Source: Gnetum montanum (lineage: Eukaryota > Streptophyta > Gnetopsida > Gnetales > Gnetaceae). From it: DNA of 27,371 nucleotides. The stretch is taken from the NCBI GenBank assembly GCA_015680685.1, contig MNCI01027317.1, forward strand, positions 77,572 to 104,942, read 5' to 3'. The notes below the pieces were generated by a model that was given only the letters and a program-made list of their open reading frames with translations, did not search any database and had not been told where the DNA came from. This document shows, in pieces, positions 10,995 to 20,013 of this stretch. The position numbers were made by a program, and so were the translations under genes. Each line of letters opens with the position of its first letter. The first letter of the stretch is position 1.

Positions 10995-11002
10995 TATTTA
11001 TA
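10995..11002 (-). promoter_or_regulatory. TATA box of the antisense gene
   Basis: The minus strand reads GGCTATAAATAGGGG, a near-ideal plant TATA box, 128 bases upstream of the inferred first codon and about 250 bases before a perfect splice donor. A transcript start near 10970 would give a short 5' leader with CT/GA-rich sequence (10910-10930), common in plant leaders. Confidence 0.65.
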
Positions 11003-11159
11003 GCCGACACGGTAAAACACTTGCCATTTTCATGTTTTGATTAGTGCAGGATGCCCCCTAGTGCTTATGTCGTGGTTCCACCATAGCATAGTGATTATCT
11101 ACAGCATAATAGGTGGGCCCATTGAAAATTTTACCCCATCTTGTTACTTTATCTTTAAG

Positions 11160-11490
11160 AAACCTACCATACCTTGGTCCACAAAGACCTTAAACTAGCA
11201 ATCTTAACTCTTAATTCTACCTAGTAACAATCGACAAAGACCTTAAACTAGCAATTCTGACCCATGATTTAACTTGGCAACAGTCCACTAAGACCTTAAA
11301 CTAGAAATTCTAATTTACATGGGATACTAACCTATAGTGTAGCCTAATTACAATCCAATATGACCTTAAACTGGCAAAGTTAACACCCCTTGCATTTTCA
11401 AACTCGTTAACAGTCTACCAAGACCTTAAACTAGCAATTCCGATGTATAAGTCATGCATGATTATGGTCCACTAAGACCTTAAACTGGTA
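11160..11490. repeat. Tandem repeat of ACCTTAAACTAGCAA type, right flank of the antisense gene
   Basis: The phrase CACTAAGACCTTAAACTAGCAA or a close variant occurs six to seven times, about 45-65 bases apart. It lies upstream of the antisense TATA box and before the reverse transcriptase frame. It belongs to the same family as the arrays at 5641-5960 and 15085-15730. Confidence 0.85.
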
Positions 11491-11620
11491 ACCTGCAAAC
11501 TAGTAGTTGAAAATTATTTCATCTCACATTATTGCTTTACAATCATTCATTACATGCTATTGCTACAGAAAAGTATCACTTAACTTGGTCTTTTTTTTTA
11601 TTGTGACAAGTTTAACAAAA

Positions 11621-11858
11621 ATGGCCATGCAAGGTGATCTTCATTCGCTTCTAGCCCTAACAGGTCCTCATGGAAGGCTCACAAGACACCTAGACTTAGA
11701 ATCAATAGACTGGGAATCATATGCTAACAACACTGTAGCATCCCTAGAAACATCCCTAGATTAGCCTGAACATCTAGTCCAAGCCTTATACATAGAGGCC
11801 ACGGATGTGACTGAGGACCCTCTCATTGAAACACCTGTAACTACATCCAGGGGGAATA
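11621..11858 (+). pseudogene. Start of the pol segment upstream of reverse transcriptase
   Basis: From the ATG at 11621 a frame gives MAMQGDLHSLLALTG and runs through a TAG at 11762-11764 to about 11850. It then needs a one-step frameshift into the reverse transcriptase frame. It resembles the acidic linker ahead of RT in Tat-type polyproteins in composition and position only. A T-rich tract then ACAAG at 11591-11610 could be a splice acceptor for removing the spacer from the sense transcript. Confidence 0.45.
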
Positions 11859-12900
11859 AAGACATTAAAAATTACCTCCCTCCTAGACCCACAAATGCAA
11901 AAGGACATATCTAGAGTTCTCCAAGACAATGTCAAAGTGTTTGCATGGTCCTATGAAGACATGCCAAGCTTAGACCCTTGGCTCATACAACATAACATTG
12001 TCTTAGACTCGCATATCAAGGTAGTCAAGAAAAAGGCTCAAAAAATCAAACCAGAAATTGCACTAGATGTACGCAATGAAATCACCAAGCTATATCAAGT
12101 TGGTTTCATTCGCATGATCAATTACTCAGAGTGGGTGTCGAACATTGTTGTACTTTCTAAGAAAATGGGAGATATAAAAATTTGTGTAGACTTTCGAGAT
12201 TTGAACAAAACAAAAATTAAAGATGACTTTCTATTACCAAGTATTAATCAACTTATTGACACTACAGTTGGTCATGCCTTACTGTCCTTTATGGATGGGT
12301 TCTCAAGTTACAACTAGATTCGCATCAACCTAGAGCATTAGTTAACAACTAATTTCATGATCCCTTGGGGAAAATTTTGTTACACCATGATGCCTTTTGG
12401 ACTCAAAAACACTGGAGCAACCTATCAACAAGCCATGACATATATTTTCAACAACTACCTCTTAGAGAGACTAAATGATTACGTGGATGACATAGCAGTC
12501 AAGTCAAAGGGAGCTATTGATCATCCCGATGATCTAGATGTAGTCTTCAAACATTGTCATAGGCATGACTTGCATCTTAACCCAAGGAAATGTGTTTTCG
12601 AAGTTAAAACCGAATGCATGCTAGGGTTTGTAGTATCGGAGGTAGGGATACAAGTGGACCCCCACAAGGTAAGGGCCATCATCAACTTAGCACCACCTAC
12701 GAACCTTAAAGAGCTACGGGGTTTGCAAGGCATAGTACAGTTTATTCTGAGGTTTATCCCAAGGTTGACCGACAATTTACACCCCATGCAACACTTGCTA
12801 AAAAAGGGGATTAATTTTGAGTGGATAGAACAATGTCAACAAGCCTTCAATAACCTAAAGAAAGAGCTTTTTCACCTCCCAACTATTTACCCACCATAGA
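11859..12900 (+). pseudogene. pol: Reverse transcriptase domain of pol, Tat lineage, broken
   Basis: RT copies element RNA into DNA in the particle. The frame gives LLDPQMQKDI, then VFAWSYEDMP, the typical Tat opening. Next come GFIRMI..EWV, KICVDFRDLNK, LLSFMDGFSSYN with the first catalytic Asp, MMPFGLKNTGATYQ, and YVDD at ~12480 with both catalytic Asp. The thumb and connection follow: LNPRKCVFEV, LGFVVSEVGIQVDP, LRGLQGIVQFILRFIP. The frame is interrupted by TAG at 12315-12317, where the family has a Gln (N-Q-I), by another TAG near 12342, and by TAG at 12897-12899. Catalytic residues are kept, so the enzyme was lost by stops rather than by active-site change. Confidence 0.93.
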
Positions 12901-13330
12901 GGGTTAAGCCTTTCTACATCTACCATGCCACTTTGGACACATCTATCCAACATTGTTATGTCAGAAGAAGAATGACGGCTTTGAAATCCTAGTTTATTAC
13001 TTGAGCCGTGTGCTAATAGCTTATAAGGGAAAGTATAATGAAGTAGAAATAAATTGTCTCGCTCTAGTATTCACACTAAAAAAGTGAAGACATTACCTAT
13101 TTTGTAGCAAGGTTAACATCATATGCAAGAGTAACATACTTCGAGTTATGACAACGAACTTATACAAGAGCAACAAAATAGCTTGATGGAAAGCTATAAC
13201 AGTGGAATTTGATTTGCATTATGTTGTCCAATCATCGACAAAGGAACAAGAAATAGCTACATAGCTCACAACATCACTCATCGATGATTAGGCAATAATA
13301 CAACCTGAATTTCTTGACAAACACATCAAC
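12901..13330 (+). pseudogene. Classical RNase H domain of pol, broken
   Basis: RNase H removes RNA from the RNA-DNA hybrid. The first strand reads VKPFYIYHATLDTSI in the RT frame, with the family's conserved Asp in LDTSI. A frameshift near 12955 moves into the frame of the rest of pol. The following text matches the family: GFEILVYYLSRVL, LALVFTLKK, HYLFCSKVNIICKSN, WKAITVEFDLHYV. Stops lie at KK.RHY (TGA), IA.WKA (TGA), AT.LTT (TAG) and DD.AII (TAG). It is the first of two RNase H domains. Confidence 0.82.
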
Positions 13331-13369
13331 AACATCAAACCTATACCATCTGACTTCGAAGATACTTTG

Positions 13370-13915
13370 CATTTCGACAGTGCCTCAAATACACAAGGTA
13401 GTAGTGCTGTTGTCGTCATTCCATTCCCCTCTGAGGATATTTGACCTTTTGCTTACCGATTTACATTCCTTTATATGAACAACGTAGCTGAGTATGAAGG
13501 AATCCTCAAGGGACTCTTAGCAGCTCGAGAACTAAAGATTCAACATTTGGCAGTTCGAGGCGATTCCCAACTCATTGTCAACTAGATTACTGAAGTCTAT
13601 GCTTGTAAAGCTTCACACTTACAGCCTTATTGCGAGTTTGCCAAAATTTTGCTAAAACAGTTTACAATAATAGACATCCTACACATGCCTCGCAATGAGA
13701 AGACTGTAGCAGATGCCTTAGCTACGTTATTATTGAATGTGTCATCCCACCTATTTGCAACTTTGCCCACTTCGATAATAGAATGCATAGAGCCTATTAC
13801 TCAAGCGGTACACATCGTAGCTATCAATACGACTGATATTCAAGAGTGGTATGCTAACCTTCAATACGGTGAACCCTCGCACGGCTTAACATCCTCTCAA
13901 AAGGATGCAATCTGA
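13370..13915 (+). pseudogene. Second (dual, archaeal-like) RNase H domain of pol
   Basis: This extra RNase H is the diagnostic feature of the Tat clade. The sequence reads HFDSASNTQGSSAVVV, then NNVAEYEGILKGL, LAVRGDSQLIVN and NEKTVADALATL. The four acidic catalytic positions are visible: Asp in FDSAS, Glu in AEYEG, Asp in RGDSQ and Asp in VADAL. Stops are TGA in EDI.PFA and TAG in IVN.ITE, where the family has Gln. The frame then leads without shift into integrase. Confidence 0.88.
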
Positions 13916-15076
13916 AAGCGAGCACAGTAATATGTCCTCATAGGAAATAACACTTTATGCAAATGCTTCTTTGATGGGATATTACTAACCTGTGTTGGTG
14001 GGGAACAAGCATAGAAAATTGTTAACAAAGTCCATGAGGGACTATGTGAAGGACACATAGCTACCAAGGCTATGGTAGTGAAAATTAGATGCCTAGGGTA
14101 CTACTAGCCTTACATTGAACAAGATTTCCTTGCCAAGGTTAGGACGTGTGATACATGCCAATGTCATGCAAATCTAATACACGTATCACCTACTAAGTTG
14201 CACTCTACAAAGATCATGTGGCCATTCCAATGATGGGGACTAGACATCATAGGACCCATCACTCCTAAGTCTTCCACAGGACATAGCTTTATCATCACTA
14301 CCACCAAGTACTTTACAAAGTGGGTGGAGGCTATTCCCTTAAGGAAGACTACATCTCAACAGGTTTTTCACTTTATCTTAGACAACATAGTAACAAAGTT
14401 TGGTCTTCCCATGACTATTGTGATAAGTAACAGGCCATAGTTTAGTACCACGGAAACCAAAACCTTTTGTGACAGCCTTGGCATTAAGCACTTGTTTTCA
14501 TCACCGTACTACCCATAGGCAAACGATCAAGTGGAGGTGACAAACAAGGCCATCATCAACCTGCTCAAAAGGATGCTTAGCAGTAGCAAGAGGCAATGAC
14601 ATGAGCAAATCCTCTATGTGTTGTGGGCTTACCACATGACATGTAGAATGGCTACAGGTAAAACTCCTTACAGCCTTGTTTACGGATCTGAAGTGGTGTT
14701 ACCTCTTGAATTGCAGGTACCATCATTGCGAATGATCCTTTCAAGCGTCGTGAACAAGGCCCAGAACAATGATTCAAGGATTATTGACCTTGACTCCGTA
14801 GAGGAGGAGCATGCCCAAACACTTGATTACATTGAATGGTACCAAGATAAGTAGTGGCAAAAGCACCATTGCAATCTACATCAACGGCCGATCAAAAAAG
14901 GGGACCTAGTCCTCAAGGCTATTCATGAACATGTAAACAAGTTCTCAGCAGACTGGAAAAGCCCATTCATAGTCATGAAAGCCTACAAGAATGGGGCCTT
15001 CAAGGTGGCTGATATGGATGGCAATGAATTTGCAAATTCCATGAACCACTTGTACCTTAAGCCATACTACATCTGA
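13916..15076 (+). pseudogene. Integrase domain of pol, broken
   Basis: Integrase inserts the cDNA into the genome. The zinc-binding HHCC module is kept: H in VHEGL, H in CEGHIA, then CDTC. The core shows WGLDIIGPITP with the first catalytic Asp and NDQVEVTNKAI with the Glu. The second Asp is missing: the usual D-N-G-P-Q-F is read as SNRP.F. After the core come LWAYHMT, GKTPYSLVYGSE and the C-terminal KKGDLVLKA, GAFKVADMDG and HLYLKPYYI. The TGA at 15074-15076 is the natural end. Internal stops include TAG at YYP.AND, RP.FS, YY.PY and DK.WQK and TGA at RQ.HEQ. There is no chromodomain. Confidence 0.9.
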
Positions 15077-15084
15077 TACAAAGC

Positions 15085-15730
15085 AAGGTAAGCACCATCG
15101 TCTACTACAACATAAAACTGGAAAAAGCAGTCCACTATGACTATAAACTGGCATCCATAGTATGGTCCACTATGACGTTAAATTGGCATAGCATGTCCTT
15201 GGGCCATGACATAAAACTAGCACCCATAGTATGGTCTGCTATGACCTTAAACTGGTCGTCCATCGTCTAGTATGATGTAAAACTGGCAAAAAGAATCCGC
15301 TATGACTATAAACTAGCACAGAACATCTGCTATGATGTTAAATTGGCATAGCATGTCCTTGGGCCATAACATAACTCTAACACCCACAGTACAGTCTGCT
15401 ACGATCTTAAACTGGCCGTCCATCATCCGCTACAACGTAAAACTGGAAAAAATAATCCGCTATGACTATAAACTGGCACAGAACGTCTGCTATGACATTA
15501 AACTAGCATAGCATGTCCTTGGGCCATGACATAAAACTGGCATCCACAGTACGGTCTTCCAAGAACTTAAACTAGCCCATCGGTCTACCAAGACCTTAAA
15601 CTGGCACATCGGTCTGCTACAACCTTAAAATGGCCCATCCACCATCCTCTACAATGTTAAACTAGCACAGCGGTCCGCTAGGACCTTAAACTAGCACATC
15701 TAATAGTATACCAAAACCTTAAACTAGGTT
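15085..15730. repeat. 3' UTR tandem array with ~160-bp higher-order repeat
   Basis: Subunits of about 30-36 bases carry T(C/A)TAAACTGGCA-type cores after CGCTATGA. Five subunits build a unit of about 160 bases: the phrase GGCATAGCATGTCCTTGGGC recurs at about 15186, 15346 and 15506. The last part (15550-15730) drops to simpler subunits with CCTTAAACT(A/G)GC. The array starts within ten bases of the pol stop. Confidence 0.88.
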
Positions 15731-17119
15731 CACACTTCAATGCTAACTAGCACAACATCCACGATCCTACAAACAAGCGAGCATGCATAATGTCAACTTT
15801 CTAGACAACACGGGATGGGACGTTGTAGTTCTAGAATGTAGTTCACGTTACTAAGGAAAAACCATCTGGAACACATGTAGTGTCACTGCCCTTGGCATCT
15901 TGCTAACCTTCTGAAGATGTTTTCTAACATCTTACTGACTTTCCAGAGCTACCACTACCGTCACCACTCATCCTAGCAGTAGCTCTTATCGTCAGCACCT
16001 GCTACTAGAGTTCCAGCACTATTGTGGCCCAACCACAAAGTTGTTATTCTCCAACCCTTACCATCATTCGAGTCCAAGAGTCATTCAGCTGTTAGGCTTC
16101 TTGATTTGTAGCTAGACTACATGATGTTTTCCTTGGGCAAGGAATCCTGAGCACTTGCATTGCCACCACTCCTAGCTTCTTCAGTTCCAGCCTCTTCAGT
16201 CTGTCGCTTCCAGAACCGCTGTTGGCCTTCCTACTTTGGACATCACATGCCTTAGCAACAATGCTCACTACTTCAATAGTTTCTAAAGTAAGCAAGAATT
16301 TACCCTCACTTCATTTCATGGTTATGTTTTTCTAGTTTTCTCTCTGTTGCATTTGTAGGATACAAGCCAAGGTGGCATCATTCAGAGATGCATTTTGCTA
16401 GGAGAGTAAGACACTACATAGTTCCAAAGTGATTGCTTAGACTAGCTTGGCTACTTGGGAGTGCACATCCTACCCTCCCTATTAACCCTTTTAAACTCAT
16501 TCTGTATACTCACGGTTTGTCATATCTCTTTTACAAGCTTTCCCAATGCATATAAAGCCCTCCCACATGCCCAACCGCCAAGTCCATGATGCACGTAATG
16601 TAACTTGCTACATGGGAAGCATTTGTAGGTAGGTCAAAGCCCCACATGGATGTAACACAGCTCATCTCAAGGAATAAATACCTATCCTACAATAATAAGG
16701 TTGTTTTCAAGTGAACATGGCTAAACAGTAGAAGAAAAGCACAAAAGCATAAAAGAGCAGAAAATCTCAAAAGAAAAAAAAAGTCAGGGTGCCCAAAACA
16801 AATGGCACCATAGCTGTTTCAAAACGACCATATCTAAGCACTCCAAAGAGAGGTCAAAGTCTAGCAAAAGAAAGATGCCCATGCATGTCAACTTCCTCAT
16901 AAGCACTCTGACGAGGGATCACGCTCTGTTACATATTTTCCTTCCCTAGACTTGTCCCCTCACATCCATCCTCTTCCCCTTTCTCTACATGACTATTTCA
17001 GTACTCCCAAGTGTAGCAAAGAGACATCTGAGTGACCACTGGAGAGCAATGTTAGCGTTTTATTTTTCATGGTATTTCATTTTCTTTGTCAACATCCCTC
17101 GGGCAGGTCCTCTAGACAT
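15731..17119 (+). other. 3' untranslated region of the main element, no gene
   Basis: No frame on either strand resembles a known protein. The stretch lies between the tandem array and the polypurine tract and has mixed composition, with an A-rich run at about 16735-16790. It is read as the long 3' UTR usual in Tat elements. Confidence 0.6.
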
Positions 17120-17135
17120 CAACAAAGAGGGGACA
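17120..17135 (+). other. Polypurine tract for plus-strand cDNA priming
   Basis: CAACAAAGAGGGGACA directly precedes TGAAACACC, the LTR start. The form AAAGAGGGG(A)CA is common for plant Ty3/gypsy polypurine tracts. Confidence 0.75.
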
Positions 17136-17430
17136 TTGAAACACCATATAATTTCAAGACCCTGATGCCTTAGCAAAGTCTTGAAATTCAGGCAAGGACT
17201 TCCACAAGTGCAGCATCATGATGGGCCATTAAGACAGTGTGGGCACTAAGTGTAGACTGTACAGTCTAGCAAGTTTCTATCTCTAGGGCTAACAAGACTA
17301 CTGGGCACTCTAGCCTACCTAACTGGACAATTGACCTGGTTGACAATCTATCCAGAGACCATGCTAGGAGTTGCCAAAAGTTTTCAAGATGAGCTAAATA
17401 GTTTGGCAAGTTTTCTCACGGAGAAATCTA

Positions 17431-18248
17431 CTACACTACGCTATGCAGCATAGCAAGCCTTGAAGAGACCAATCAGACGTCCAAGACGCAAATTGATAAC
17501 AAGCCAGTCTTCCAGACCATCTTCCCTATTTCATCCCTGAAGTGTGAGTGATATGGCACAATGGAATGTGGCAAATTTTATCAAGTATTATCTCAATTTA
17601 AGTGCTACACTACACAACGTAGCATAGTGTAGCAGGGATGTACTATGACAACACTCCTACTCAAGTAGCTTCGACGAAGTAAAAGCATTTGCCCTTGTTT
17701 CAACCATCAAACAAGCTCGCTCGACTGACACACCAAGATATGATAAACATCCTATCAAAAAAATTTTGAAAAAATGAGTCAAGATTTGGCCAACATTAGT
17801 TGCTATGCTGTGCTACACTATGTAGCATAGCATAGCATAGCAAGGACAAAATGCACAAATGCCCCTCTGCCAAGTGATCCCAGCAAGAGGATCACACTTG
17901 GCAATGCTTCAGCCTTCAAAACTACCTATTCCAATTAGCCCTCAGAACTCAAGCAAAGTTTCCTAATAAAAATGTTGCAAATTAAACAAGGATGCATGTC
18001 ACATTGGCTGCTACGTTGTGCTACACTGCATAGCATAGCACAGTGTAATGAGGATGCAAAACAATAGAATACCCCAAGGACAAACTCAATAGAAGACCTT
18101 CTAGCATGGAAGATGAAATTGTAATTGATTTTCTGACTAAGCCTTAGACAAATGCTCTTGGCTTCTAGGCAAAACTCCTTTCAAGACTGGCGGCTACACT
18201 ATACTATGCTACATAGCATACCACAGTGTAGCATGTAGTTATGCTATG
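17431..18248. repeat. Five palindromic units with ~190-bp spacing in U3
   Basis: Palindromes built from CTACACTA, GTAGCATAG and CAGTGTAG lie at about 17431-17456, 17604-17634, 17801-17843, 18009-18050 and 18192-18248, with starts 170-210 bases apart. Each is often followed by an AAGGATG/AGGGATG phrase, so the whole ~190-bp unit may be an old tandem repeat. Compared with 754-1091, most CG dinucleotides are CA or TG here. Confidence 0.75.
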
Positions 18249-18658
18249 CCAACATGATGGACAGTGTAAGTAATGTAACACTTACATGGAGGCATCAAGA
18301 CATTTTCAGTTAGCTCTAAAACTTGTTGGCAATCATCATTCTCACCCTAGCATTTCTTCAGTGGACAAGATCAACAAACTCGCTTCATTTTGCATACCCC
18401 TAATCAATTCCCAAAATTGTCCCTATGCTTGACCCTACTTGCAAGAGTAGGGAAGACGTAGTCCTAGAACATAGGCTCCATTTTTCTTTCATTGTTAGTA
18501 TGCTTTCTGGATTTTGGCACATGCAGTTTCAGTAGTATGGTCACAACGTAATAGTGTCACATCCAACATCACACACTTGAATAGCACAACCATGCTTGCA
18601 CCTTGTGGGGCCCAGGACACATGGCATCCAAACCACGTTTTTCTCCTATTTCTTGCCC

Positions 18659-18666
18659 TATAAATA
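18659..18666 (+). promoter_or_regulatory. TATA box of the 3' LTR
   Basis: TATAAATA within GCCCTATAAATACCC, downstream of the palindromic U3 array and about 360 bases before the conserved R-U5 block. It marks the expected start of the element's transcript near 18690. Confidence 0.65.
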
Positions 18667-19273
18667 CCCAGTGAAAAATATTCAAAAGGTTGGCTTTTGG
18701 CACAATTGGCTTTTGATTTGGCTTTTGGAGAGCATAGTTTGCATTTTTAACATTCTGGTTAGCTTTGAGCATTCTAGTTGGCTCCAGAAATCCTTTTGCG
18801 AGTCTAGCATTTTGGCACTTTGGCGAGCAGATTGGCAAGCACAAGAATCCCGAGTAGTGAGCCATTGGTTATAGTTCAGGGACTTGTGACCATACTACTC
18901 TATTGTAAGCTATGCCATTCCAGTGTTGCATATTCAGTTGTATGCTTTTCAACAAAACAAAGATCAGATATGCCATCTTGGGGTGGTGCATTTTCTCACC
19001 CAAGTCTCTTTAATTCTTTGTTTACTATCATTATGTTTTGCACTACTTTTATTGTCTTGAGTTCGTTGATCATTGCTCTACTTGCATATGTCTCTCCTAA
19101 AACAAATGTTTATGAAAGGTTAAGTTACACCTATTAAGTCCCTGTTTGATCGACCAGACTGTTCAGGGCACCCTATTTCCATTTCTCTCCAACATGGCCC
19201 TCGCACGGATCCAGGGTTAAACTGTACACCTAGCAACCTCTCAGTGTTCCAATCACCAATGTTTTTGGTTGCA

Positions 19274-20013
19274 ACAAGGATGGATGTGATGTCTGCTTAT
19301 ATGACCATCCAAAGGATCATTGCCTAATCTTGTCACATCTATATGAGCAATGGGCAAGGAAGTTGTACCCAAAATTCATACAAAGGTATCAATTTAGGCA
19401 CATCCCTATTCCACAAAGTGATTATGGATAATCTCATGACCCATTGTACTATCCTAAGGGGAGATATTACCTGCCTCAACACTTTGCTCCACCATGGTGG
19501 CAAAACTCACAAGCTTGGGGAAGGCCACCATCTAGCCAGCCACATCCTCCCTGTCTGCCAAAACCAAACACCTACTATGTTCAACATCCTATTTCTCCAA
19601 ACATTTCTAAATCCTTTATTTTCAATTATCATTATCACTCTCCTAAGCGCCATCAACCCATGTCTTCTCCTAAGGGGTCACCACCCCATACTTCTCATAC
19701 TTCTCCTCACCCTCGATATTCTCATTCTTCACCTCCTTCTATATTACCATCAAATGTATTGGATGGTTCTGCACCATCATGTCAACCAATGGATGTAGCT
19801 TGTGTTGCTACTATTAATAAAAGTAGGTTCCTTCCACAATTTTGGAAGCATCCCTTCTTTAGGCATGACCATAAGAAGAAGAATCACACTTCCAAACCTA
19901 CTTCACCTTCTAAACCAACCCAAGGAAAACCTAGTGCCACACCTTCCTTAGCTTCATCAACCATCCCTATTACTATACCCAGGCTTCCACCTCACACACC
20001 AACATCCACATGA
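19274..20013 (+). pseudogene. C-terminal gag remnant of the element that hosts the main insertion
   Basis: Right after the 3' LTR a frame reads GCDVCLYDHPKDHC at 19282-19323, a zinc-knuckle-like C-x2-C-x3-H-x4-C, one residue short of the standard retroviral spacing. The same frame continues through LYPKFIQRYQFRHIP, one TAA stop near 19431, and YYPKGRYYLPQHFAPPWWQ. A long Pro/Ser/His-rich tail with QPMDVACVATINKSR ends at TGA 20011-20013. This is the composition of a plant Ty3/gypsy gag C-terminus. The upstream half of the gene should lie left of the whole main element. The overlapping +2 frame at 19343-19798 is a shadow. Confidence 0.6.

Larger units (their letters stand above)
1179..19273 (+). 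mobile_element. Giant Ty3/gypsy Tat/Ogre-type LTR retrotransposon, decayed
   Basis: The order LTR end, primer-binding site, gag, protease, reverse transcriptase, RNase H, second RNase H, integrase, polypurine tract, LTR is readable on one strand. The 5' LTR remnant (1179-1428) and the end of the 3' LTR (19024-19273) align closely along their whole shared length, which ties the two ends to one family. The two tandem RNase H domains and the absence of a chromodomain after integrase are established hallmarks of the Tat lineage. The internal region is about 15.7 kb, very large for the group, because 6.2 kb separates protease from reverse transcriptase and more than 2 kb follows integrase. Many in-frame stops and at least three frameshifts show the copy cannot work by itself. 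The 5' LTR is cut by another LTR at 1178/1179, so its true start lies left of the window. Confidence 0.85.
17137..19273 (+). mobile_element. 3' LTR of the main element, 2.1 kb
   Basis: The LTR starts TGAAACACC just after the polypurine tract and ends GCA at 19273. Its last 250 bases align with 1179-1428. U3 (17137 to about 18690) carries five palindromic repeats and a TATA box at 18659. The sequence just outside, 19274 onward, codes for part of another element's gag, which fixes the right border. Confidence 0.78.

Noticed and set aside
18569-19137. Frames on both strands in the 3' LTR with hydrophobic stretches
   Set aside because: They span the TATA box and R-U5 of the LTR and are not kept in the other LTR copy.
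19343-19798. Leu/His-rich 151-codon frame
   Set aside because: It overlaps the gag remnant in another frame and starts after the zinc knuckle frame is already established.
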